From Magnolia sinica (lineage: Eukaryota; Streptophyta; Magnoliopsida; Magnoliales; Magnoliaceae), in the NCBI RefSeq assembly GCF_029962835.1, contig NC_080583.1, positions 68,123,158 through 68,187,157 on the forward strand: a DNA stretch of 64,000 nucleotides, written 5' to 3'. The translations under genes and the position numbers were made by a program. Positions 55,317 through 64,000 of this stretch are shown in pieces. Each line of letters opens with the position of its first letter. Position 1 is the stretch's first letter. Under the pieces are notes generated by a model. That model was not told where the DNA came from, ran no database searches, and saw only the letters and a list, made by a program, of their open reading frames with translations.

Positions 55317-57364
55317 TGTAAGCCCCGTATCCTAGACCGTACCTTTCCATAGGCTTCCGCGGTCTTCCCGGTCAAATTTCGGCAACCTTCGACCCTTAAC
55401 TGGTGTTTACGCGCGACCTAAATTCTCGTGCCGTCAACCCGAGTTGACTCAACCCAGGGCTTATACCTTAGCGACCGCGTCGTCGCCGCGGTTCCGATGC
55501 CGCGACTCGGGCGCTGATGCGATGCTCTGGTTGGGAGATGAGGGCCAGCGTTCGGTGCGAGAAAACGCCGCGCGTGTGAATTTCGAGGGAATCTCTACGA
55601 GGTGTCACATCAATCAATCAATCCCATCAATCCCATCATGTCAAGTACACATCAACTTTCACCCTTTCCCAAGCAAGCCCTAAAAGTCAAAAAGCTCTTA
55701 CACCACCCATGCTTTTCTTACAACTTTTGCCAAAAAAGTCATAAAGTTCTTACACACCCATCCCTCTCTCCCATCCATCACTCCATCACCCATCATTCTC
55801 TCTCTCTCTCTCTCTCTCCCTTACAAGTCTCTCTCTCATTCCATACTCTCCTATAAGCAAGTCCCATACGTATGAGTTCCCCATGGTGAGAAAATGGCAT
55901 TTGTGAGGCCCACCTTTCCTACCCCTTCATCTCTCATCTCAACCATCCATTTCTCATCTTCCTCCATCAAAGAGTAGCACAAGGAGCTAAGGAAGCCAAG
56001 GGAGCAAGAAGATCAAGTGGTGGGTGTCTTGATAGGGTAGATTTTGATATTTTTAAGATGGGCCAAGTGAGGCCAACCGATCAATGGTTTGGATCTCGCT
56101 TTGGACCCTAAGATGTGGCCGATGGCCCACTTGGATCATCATGATCATTCCATGATGGGGCCATTCTCCATGGACCCCATCATGATGTTTATTTCCTTAC
56201 ATGCTTAGGGTCATCTAGACCGTTTATTTTAAGTGGAGAAGGGATCTCCACCGTCGAATTTCGATTTCATGGACCCACTTGTAATGGGACCCACTTGATG
56301 TATGATTTAGTGCAAGGGAGGGCCCATAGTGCCGGGGTCCCTCCATCACACGGTCTCACTCTCTATCTCTCTCCCTTTTATCTTATTTATTTTATTTATT
56401 TTATTTTTGTAATAATGAGGTTATGTGGCCCACTTGAATGGACCCCACCATGAGGTAGGTATTTTATCCAAATCATTTAAAAGTGGGGCCCACTTTATAT
56501 GTGTAAGTACCCTGCCATCCATCCCCTGGTGGCCCACCTAAGCAGGGCCCACCTCCTAAGTACATGGAAAGTCCAGCGTCCAGGGACGCTGGACGTTGCT
56601 GGAAAGAAAAATAAATATCATCTTTTCTTTTCCAAGCCTTGGAGTGGTCCACTCATGTAGGCCCCACCTTGATGTATGTATTAAATCCACACCATCCATT
56701 CCTTTCCCAAGCTCTTTTTAGGCGTTGACCTGAAAGATGGGATCCATCAGACCTTCAGGCGGGCCATACCATAGCAAATGGTGGTTTTCACCATTAAAAA
56801 CTTCCTTGATTGGTTATACATTGAAATATGTCCAATATTGGACTTGTTTTGCTCGTGGTGAGCCATGGAAGAACATTGGACGGCGTAGATTCATTGGATA
56901 TGGACCCCACCTGCAAAATCCCTGAAGAATCAAAAATAAAATCAAAAAAAAATTAATCAACACAGCAGCAGCAGCTGCTGTGTCAGAAGGCAGCAGCGCT
57001 GCCTGCGCGCCAGCGCCCAGCGGGCTGACGTACAGCCACCACGGCTGTAGCCGTGGGCCCCACCCCAAAAATCAGACTGATCCAAGACTCGGGTGGCCCA
57101 CATCAAAGGAAACAGTGTGATTTGGACTCTACCGTTGGAACCCTTTCTGGGCCCACAGAAGTTTGGGATCAAGGTGAAATTTGTTTTCACCCTTCATTTG
57201 GGCCCATGTGACCTTATCAACGGTCTGGATGGATTATAAACATTATGGTGGGCCCCACATGGAGCCCACATAGATGTATGTGTTTCATTACCACCGTCCG
57301 CCTGGACGGTGGACGTGGAGCCCACTGTAAACGTGGAGCCCCCTATATGGGTGGGTGTACGTGT

Positions 57365-57515
57365 GCGTGTGTGTTGGTGTGTATATATTTATATATAATA
57401 TTATATTCTATATAATATTATATGTTATATGTATATATACAATATTATATTATATATAATATTATATATTACATATATATATATATATGTATATATATTA
57501 TATTGCATATAATTT
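57365..57515. repeat. AT-rich TATATAATATTATA tract
   Basis: Interspersed TATATAATATT and (TA)n runs of about 150 bases within the 4-kb LTR. Highly self-complementary, possibly cruciform-prone. Confidence 0.85.
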
Positions 57516-57527
57516 ATTGATGGTGGG

Positions 57528-57905
57528 AGGCCCATTTCAGTTCACTTGTGGGCCATGGTTGAGGCCCACTTTGATGTATATGCGAGGCCCACTTTGATAT
57601 ACATATATAAGGCCCATTTAATGCATTAGGGGCCCATGGGTCGAGGCCCATTAAGACGTAATGGGGCCAATGGGTTGAGGCCCACTTGATGTACATATGG
57701 GGCCCAATTGGTGTAGCCCATTTGATACTCATAAGGCCCATGAGATTAGGCCCATTTAATGCATTCTAAGGCCCACGGGTTATGGCCCATTGCAATGCAC
57801 ATAGGGCCCATTGGCGCGGCCCAATGATGTGGCCCACTTGATGAATATAAGGCCCATATGATATGGCCCATTTGACGTATTTAAGGCCTAATGGGATGTA
57901 CCTAA
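57528..57905. repeat. GGCCCA array inside the solo LTR
   Basis: About 18 copies of GGCCCA or TGGGCC in 380 bases, mostly within AAGGCCCATTTGATG-like units spaced 18-30 bases apart. GGCCCA is the core of plant site-II/TCP-binding elements. Spacing is irregular, so this is a degenerate minisatellite. Confidence 0.8.
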
Positions 57906-59351
57906 GGTCCATTGCAATGTACGATCCCAACATGATTTATGTAATGATGTTTACGTCAGGGCTATGCCTTGGGAGCAATGGTGGTTTGACGTCCACATTG
58001 CAAGTATAGTGTGGTTAAATGTCCGCATTATGACTTTCCCTAGGGCCCATTGTTAGGCTCATACGTCTGATGTGTAGGCCGTCTAGGCCCATCTTTGTTA
58101 TGATTATCATCCATTCTATATAGCATGCTCAGTTCCATGATTCATGACCATATGCATCATACGTATGCTTGATATGAGAAATGACTGATCATCGCATATG
58201 CCTTCGGGCAGATTGATTAGGGGCTCTCGTATAGGGGGTGTTGCCCTACATGAGCGCACAATACGTGCAGGATTGCTGCATAACTGAATAGTGTGATTCA
58301 TGCATTCGCATTGTGTGATATGGTTACTGTACGCCCTAGCGACATCAGGGCCGTAGCCTCCACAGACGTATCGTGGTTGGCAGGATTGGATACCGGAAAT
58401 ACTGTTCTACATGGGGTGCGATAGATATCCTTGGGTGAAAGTCCCTAAACCCTTATGGTACCAGGAGGTTGCTCTAACGTCTAGACCGAGTGGATGCATG
58501 AGCGCTGAGTGCCGATTACCAGACGGTTGCGCTTTCCACTGTGTCGTGGTCGGTTGGAAGGGGGTGCGGCCTTACCCGCCCGAGAGTAGGGGGCAATGCT
58601 AGGCTGAGTCTGACCAGCTCGAGGAATGGGTCCGCTATTGACGAGCCGAGCCCGATATTGGCAGGCGGATAGTGAGGTCTTTTCCACTCACCTTATTGCG
58701 CGCGATGGGGCGGCAATCTGGCTTGGAGTGTACTAGACCCCGGTGATATTCCAGATTTGAGCCGTATTGACATGTGGACTTAGATGAGGATTTGTATGCT
58801 TGTGTTGCATTTCGCATTGCATGGCCTTGGTATGGCCGACATCATTCTTTGCACCGCATGGCCTTGGTACGGCTAATGGGATTCTTGGCATTCATCAGCA
58901 TGTTCCGCATTACTCTGATACTGCATAACTGCATTATCACCTTGAGCATACACTTTCACCATCCTCTAAGCTTTCCATAAGCTTATGCACGACCGTTGCG
59001 TGCAGGTGACGTAGGATCGCAGCAGCGCTGAGGCTTGGGCGCGTAGCTGATCTTTTTGGAGCTTTTGGTCTATCATCATTGTATTTCCCTTATGCTCATT
59101 GTACTTGTAAAGTTTTTGATTATAGTGGAAATGTGATGGAGTTTTTGGTTGTTGTTTGTGGGTTATGCCTTTGGTTATGCTTATTACGAATCAAACTGAA
59201 GTTGAAAATCCTCCTTGTAGCATCCCAGGATCGGAACATGGCGAATGGGCGCTGAGAGCCGAAAATGGGGTTCTACGGAGGCTGTCGGCGCCGGATTCGG
59301 TGATCGGGAATTTTGTGAGCCCGGTCTCCGAGTTTGGGGCGTGACAAAGGA

Positions 59352-60494
59352 GCAGGAATAGAAGGATCAAGTTGGTGCATGCCTTTGTTCAAGCGCCTTA
59401 GATATTTGCGCATGTATTTGAATTGCAAATCATGAGCAACAGACATGTTCTCCAACTTAACATTAATATTCTCAACTCTACCTTCTAATGCACTCAGACG
59501 TGCATCAACATCAGATGGTACAAAATCTGGATCATTAGCAGAGTCAGAATCCAGTTCCTCAAAAATATCATCCATATTAATATCAACACCAGCTTCTTCA
59601 GGACCACCACCAACACCACCACCTTGTTCAGGAAGCAGATCCAACTTCATCTTATTAATATTTGTATTGTTGAAGATCAGATGATGGATAGGTGCTTCAT
59701 CAACAGGCATATCGACTAACATATGAGTAGCCAATACAGTCATAAAGTATGCAAATGGAATGTCACTATGACCAGGATGGAGTCGAAATCGAATGATAAA
59801 GTGACAAATCAGGATGGCAAACAAATCCGAGTACCATTTGAGATAGCATGGATAACACGAACCATAAATGAAGTTAAATCGATTTATTACCCGATCGAGG
59901 ATACAGATTAGACACAAAGATTCTGTGAAGAATTCGTATTTGGGTAACAAATACCTTGCGGGAGCGCATTCCCTTTTGAGTCCATTGAACATCCATATTG
60001 CACAAGTCTTTAGTTAGCATACGTTTTTCAGTCATTGAGGGTTTATCAGTTAAATTATGAATTGGAATACCCTCATCATTCACAGGAATTTCCATAAGGG
60101 CTGAAATTAAATGACGATCAACGTCAAATGGCCCTTCTCTAGTAGAAATTTGGAAAGTTAAATTATCTTGTGAAAATGCACTAATACATGAAAACATGGA
60201 TTGGGCAATGGACCGGTATGCAGGCCCACCCCAATGCAATAAGTTAGTCCAACCTATAGCTTCAAGCATAGGAAGGATGTCAAATGGAGCAATGTGATTG
60301 ACATCAACAGGATGTTCAACGATAACCTTACGAGATCTAATGTCCCTAACAAATGACGGATCATCATTGGGAACAAGAAGATGACGTTTAGAGATAGGGG
60401 TTGATCTGGAGGAAGAAGAAGGACCACGTGAAGTAGTTTTCCTTCCTCTAGAAGCCATTTGCAACAAGGAATTAAAGGAATAAAGAAGTTGCAA
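59352..60494 (-). pseudogene. Extra ORF downstream of Copia pol: plant transposon protein domain
   Basis: The minus-strand frame 60494-59874 contains MASRGRKTTSRGPSSSSRST, then SFVRDIRSRKVIVEHPVDVN, FDILPMLEAIGWTNLLHWGG and NLTFQISTREGPFDVDRHLI. A one-base shift near 59875 moves to the frame of 59992-59352, with FNFIYGSCYPCYLKWYSDLF, an acidic stretch and a C-terminal coiled coil (RLSALEGRVENINVKLENMS). The pattern ..V..........FDI..ML...GW..LL...G.A......F.......LTF....GPF.V....I matches the extra ORF of the Gypsy element (48590-49923). The solo LTR cuts it at LDPSIPAPL. Apart from the frameshift it is largely open, so decay is more recent than in Gypsy. Function is unknown. Confidence 0.65.
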
Positions 60495-60744
60495 AGGATT
60501 GAGAAGAGGGTTTGCTCAAAACAGATTTTTCACAACCCAAACCCCAAATCTCAATGATTTTCAAGATAGAAAGCTTCAAGAGAGAAAAGGAAGCAATCTT
60601 GACACAAATATGCAAGAAAAACGGATTTGGAACACTAACCTTGAAGAACTTGAAGGATGGGTTCGACGAGTCGAAGTTCGGCTCCAAGGAGAAGAAAGAA
60701 GAAATGAGGAAGAAAGTGAAAAAATCCCCAATTTGAAGTGAAAC

Positions 60745-60815
60745 CCGTGCTCCACGACTGGTCGTGGGTATCTACGACCGGTCGTAGTACAACTGGTCGT
60801 GTATACTCACGACTG
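60745..60815. repeat. CGACTGGTCG palindromes upstream of the extra ORF
   Basis: Four units (CACGACTGGTCGTG, CTACGACCGGTCGTAG, ACAACTGGTCGTG, CACGACTGGTCGTA) within 70 bases; the second is a perfect 16-base palindrome at 60772-60787. They lie between RNase H and the extra ORF, about 250 bases before its start on the minus strand, and match the U3 cluster at 53937-54330. Confidence 0.8.
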
Positions 60816-60916
60816 GTCGTATAAACTCCAAAAAATTCAATTTACATGCAAATTTTACAAAAATTGAAATACAATCTAGCAAATATATACAATATTATAC
60901 AAGAAGGCATAAATTA

Positions 60917-61499
60917 TCAATTTAAAATGCACATGCCAAGATCAAATTTCATCTTTTTAAACCTGCTTTTATCAAGAGGTTTTGTAAAAATATCAGCACG
61001 TTGATCTTCAGTAGGAATATATTCTAGAGATATAACTTTTTCTTCTACTAATTCCCTTATATAATGAAATCTAATGACAATATGCTTAGTACGAGAATGC
61101 TGAATAGGATTTTTGAAATATTTATCGCCGGAATTATCATAATGTAATAACATAGAATCTGTTTAATTCCATAATCACTTAACATTCGTTGCATCCAAAT
61201 AAGTGTGTACATGCATTACCAGCTGCGATAACTCCAGTTGTTGAAAGTGATATAGAATTTTGTTTCTTGTTAAACCAGGAAACTAGACAATTTCCAATAA
61301 AAACAACCACCACCGGTTGATTTTCTATCATCTAGATTACCAGCCCAATCGGCATCCGAGTACCCACTAATTGGACATTGGTTTCATGAGGATACCAGAG
61401 ACCAAGATTTACTGATGCTTGCGACATATCTAATAATTAACTACAGGAATCAAGTGAGATTCTTTTGGATCGATTGATATCTTGCGCAAATACCAACAC
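60917..61499 (-). pseudogene. Copia RNase H region, broken
   Basis: Frame 61153-60917 ends pol with RTKHIVIRFHYIRELVEEKV, ISLEYIPTEDQRADIFTKPL and DKSRFKKMKFDLGM, the standard Copia RNase H end. Upstream (61154-61499) pieces such as NCLVSWFNKKQNSISLSTTG and IAAGNACTHLFG are visible only with frame changes, and the usual DADWAG block is altered. RNase H removes template RNA during reverse transcription; this copy is inactive. Confidence 0.85.
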
Positions 61500-62285
61500 T
61501 TAGAGAAATATCGGTCTACTAGCAGTTAAATATAACAAACTACCAATCATACTCCGATAAAGTTTTGAGTCAACATTTTTACCATTAGAGTCTTTTGATA
61601 GTTTCAGGGTAGTACTCATAGGAGTATCGAAATTCTTGCCATTCTCAAATCCAAATCTTTTGATTAGATTCAAGGCATACTTAGATTGAGAAATGAATAT
61701 TCCTTCAGGTTGTTGCTTTACTTGCAATCCAATGAAATAAGTCAATTCCCCAACCATGCTCATTTCGAACTGTGATTTCATCAAATCTGCAAACTCAGTA
61801 GTCAAGTCAGTACAAGTTGATCCATAAATGATATCATCAACATAAATCTGTACCATTAAGATATGATCATTATGTTTCTTAACAAACAGAGTTTTATCAA
61901 CAGATCCCAGTTGAAAATTATGAGTTAAAAGAAATTTTGTTAGTTTCTCATACCATGCCCTAGGTGCTTGTTTTAATCCATAAAGTGCCTTTTTAAGCCG
62001 ATATACATGATCAATATTTTTGAAATCTTCAAATCCCATTGGCTGTTCAACATAGACTTCTTCATGTAAATCGCCATTTAGAAAAGCACTTTTCACATCC
62101 ATCTGATAGATCTTTATCTTTCTAAAACATGCAATGGATATAAATAGTCTGATAGATTCAAGACGTGCTACTGGTGCAAAAGTTTCATCGAAATCAATCC
62201 CTTCAATTTGAGTATAACCTTGTACCACTAGTCTAGCCTTGTTTCTAATTATATTTCTACACTCGTCAGACTTATTTTTGAAAAT
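61500..62285 (-). pseudogene. Copia reverse transcriptase
   Basis: The minus-strand frame reads [20 protein letters not shown], then [41 protein letters not shown] and [10 protein letters not shown], the catalytic YVDD. About 240 residues are uninterrupted, which shows this insertion is younger than the Gypsy element. The N-terminal part runs on from 62286 after a stop in the GTKW segment. The frame ends with LTASRPIFL at 61500, where decay starts. Confidence 0.92.
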
Positions 62286-63004
62286 TCATTTTGTTCCAAT
62301 GATGTGTTTATCTTTAGGTCTTGGTACGAGATACCAAACATCATTTCTTACGAATTGGTTGAGTTTTACTTGCATCGCAACAATCCAGTTCTCATCAGCA
62401 AGAGCTTCTTTTACATTAGATGGTTCTATTTGGGATGTAAAACATACATAATTACATATATCCTCAAGTTGTCTACGGGTGCAAACACCGGTGAGAGGGT
62501 TTCCAAGAATTTGTGTGGTTGGATGATCTTTAACAGTTCTCAACTCAGAATCAGTCTGATTTGATGAAGTATCGGGTTTATCAATGATTAGTACTTCATC
62601 ATTATCTGAATTAGAAATTGGTGTGTTTAAGTGATCATCAATGACAACATTAATGGATTCTTGAATCACACCAGTCCTTTTGTTCAGAACCCTATAAGCT
62701 CGACTGTTTAAGGAATATCCTAGAAAAATACCTTCATCACTCTTCGTATCGAATTTTCTCAAATTTTCACGATCACGTAAAATATAGCACTTGCTGCCAA
62801 AAACTCGAAAGTATTTAACAGTAGGCTTTTTATTGAACCACAATTCGTAAGCCGTTTTATTATTATCTTTGCTAGTGTAGACTCGGTTAATAATATAGCA
62901 AGTTGTGTTGACTGGACCCAAAGATTTTTAGAGAGCTTCATGCTATTCAACATGACATTAGCCATTTCTTGAAGCACCTTATTCTTTCTTTCTACAATTC
63001 CATT
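62286..63004 (-). pseudogene. Copia integrase C-terminal part and RT linker
   Basis: 62921-62286 encodes TAYELWFNKKPTVKYFRVFG, CYILRDRENLRKFDTKSDEG and FLGYSLNSRAYRVLNKRTG, the conserved end of Copia integrase. A variable linker and then ALADENWIVAMQVKLNQFVR follow, leading into RT. A frameshift near 62930 and the stop at 63005 separate it from the catalytic core. Confidence 0.88.
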
Positions 63005-63940
63005 TTATTGTGGAGTTTTGGGAGCAGAGAATTCATGTAATATTCCTTGGTCGGTACAGAACTTTTCAAAATTGCTATTCTCAAATTCAGATCCATGATC
63101 ACTACGAATTTTACTAATTTGAGAAGATTTTTCAGTTTGAATCCTTTTGAAAACTTTTCTTACTTCTTCAAGGGTTTCAGATTTATCCCTTAAGAAGACT
63201 ACCCAAGTGAATCTAGTAAAGTCATCAACTATTACCAGGATATACTTTTTCCCACCACAACTTTCTGTTCTGGTAGGTCCTATCAGATCCATGTGGAGAA
63301 GTTCGAGTGGTCTTGATGTGGTATTTGAATTCACCTTTTTGTGTGAGTTCTTTATTTGTTTGCCTATCTGGCACTCACCACTTATTTTATCTAATTTCTG
63401 AAGTTTGGGTAAACCTCTTATAAGTTCTCGTTTGCTCAATCTATATAAATTTCGATAATGTACATGTCCAAGACGTTTATGCCATAAATCAGTCTCGTCT
63501 GTATGGACCATGTAACATGTTTGACTAGATAAGCTGGATTCGCTAATAATATAGCAATTTTTAGACGTTCTACGTCCAGTTAATATTACAGAACCCTTAT
63601 TGTTTAGTATCTCACAGCTTTGATTAGAAAACCGAACACTATAGTTATTATCACATATTTGAGATATACTAAGCAAGTTATGTTTTAAGCCTTCAACATA
63701 TAAAACATTTTTAAACACAGGAAGATTAAAAAGTTGAACCGTACCTTGGCCTATAATCTTGCAGTTGCTACCATCACCAAATGTGACTGAACCATCAGTC
63801 ATATCTTTCAGATCCGTGAATAAAGCTTTGTCACCTGTCATATGCCTGGAGCATCCACTGTCTAGGTACCACTTTGAATGACTTGTTGCTTTGAAAGCAG
63901 TGTAAGCAACCAAGCAGGTAACTTTAGGAACCCATTTCAT
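63005..63940 (-). pseudogene. Copia protease, pre-integrase and integrase core
   Basis: The frame opens near the protease active site WYLDSGCSRHMTGD (DSG intact). It then has LWHKRLGHVHYRNLYRLSKR of the zinc-binding pre-integrase domain, where the usual C-x-x-C is SGEC, so one zinc ligand is lost. The integrase core shows LHMDLIGPT, VDDFTRFTWV and IRSDHGSEFENSNFEKFC, with the catalytic D residues. The catalytic E (in NGIVERKN) lies after a stop at 63005. About 311 residues are open. Confidence 0.9.
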
Positions 63941-64000
63941 AACTATTTTGGGTTTAGGAACATAGTTGGTCTTCTTTTGTGCATATTTGTAGGAATGACC
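63941..64000 (-). other. Copia gag/protease junction, cut by the window end
   Basis: The remaining 60 bases continue the Copia element upstream of the protease on the minus strand. Lys/Tyr-rich codons fit the spacer after the gag zinc knuckle. Nothing more can be said. Confidence 0.5.

Larger units (their letters stand above)
55317..59346 (+). mobile_element. Solo LTR (4,030 bp) with perfect 5-bp duplication AAGGA
   Basis: It starts TGTAAGCCCC and ends TTTGGGGCGTGACA; AAGGA stands at 55312-55316 and 59347-59351. No second LTR or internal coding region is present. Ends match the 957-bp solo LTR at 22155, with an extra 3 kb in the middle. That middle holds an AT-rich satellite-like tract (57365-57515), a dense GGCCCA array (57528-57905) and CATGGCCTTGGTAYGGC repeats (58815-58875). 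It lies within the extra ORF of the Copia element, so it is the youngest insertion in this nest. Confidence 0.92.
52744..64000 (-). mobile_element. Ty1/Copia retrotransposon inserted in the Gypsy element (5' part beyond the window)
   Basis: On the minus strand the order is protease, integrase, RT, RNase H, an extra ORF, polypurine tract, 3' LTR. The LTR begins at 54829 (TGTAAGTGC) and ends at 52744 (...CCTTTTCA). GTTAC at 52739-52743 is the candidate target duplication. The extra ORF after pol and more than one polypurine-like tract recall SIRE/Maximus-type elements; lineage is not proven. Subtracting the nested 4.0-kb solo LTR, about 7.2 kb of Copia is in the window. Confidence 0.88.

Noticed and set aside
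52744-64000. Endogenous pararetrovirus as the source of the RT on the right side
   Set aside because: YVDD with integrase before RT, a GAG-pre-integrase domain, LTR and polypurine tract identify Ty1/Copia; no movement or coat protein was seen.

Overview
The window looks like an intergenic, transposon-dense part of a flowering-plant nuclear genome. The evidence is plant-type Ty1/Copia and Ty3/Gypsy retrotransposons, CACTA transposons, hAT-like and hairpin MITEs, a tRNA-derived SINE, plant-only gene pieces (MAP70, plant mobile domain, LRR-VIII receptor kinase, DUF1985) and a plastid ycf1 fragment. The many short elements built around a GTGGGCCCCAC core suggest a magnoliid-like genome, but that is a weak impression. 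I see no intact cellular gene: every recognisable coding piece carries stops, frameshifts or truncation.

Layout. 0-4 kb holds MITEs and simple repeats. 4.1-6.0 kb (minus) is the C-terminal part of a MAP70-like gene, degraded. 6.6-14.4 kb starts with a CT-rich leader-like stretch. It then has a same-strand series of exon-sized fragments from unrelated genes: CTP synthase, an envelope ADP,ATP carrier, a calmodulin and a SCAB-like actin-binding protein, several with splice sites kept. A CACTA-like terminus ends it. 14.4-16.4 kb is repeats. 16.4-24.5 kb is a mosaic of inverted MULE/MITE-like arms, seven blocks of a 21-bp minisatellite, a DUF1985-type transposon gene relic, a ycf1 fragment, and a Copia relic split by a solo LTR (TSD ATACT). 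24.5-30 kb holds two MITEs with perfect 8-bp target duplications and otherwise plain AT-rich DNA.

30.1-44.7 kb is a degraded plant-mobile-domain (PMD) gene opened by several insertions: an LTR fragment at 31.0 kb, a 3.1-kb solo LTR at 39.7 kb, and a 5.5-kb CACTA inside the first LTR. That CACTA carries two spliceable exons of an LRR-VIII receptor kinase, a SINE with a 14-bp duplication, and a long-hairpin MITE with an 8-bp duplication.

44.7-64 kb is a nest. A Ty3/Gypsy element (5' LTR, primer-binding site, an extra ORF, gag, protease, RT) is cut at 52743 by a Ty1/Copia element on the minus strand. Its 3' LTR, polypurine tract, extra 3' ORF, RNase H, RT and integrase lie in the window; its 5' end runs past 64000. 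The Copia element is itself cut by a 4.0-kb solo LTR (TSD AAGGA). The Gypsy element and the Copia element both appear to carry the same accessory 'plant transposon protein' domain, upstream of gag in one and downstream of pol in the other. The window is best read as a layered insertion record, with two separate cases of host-exon capture.
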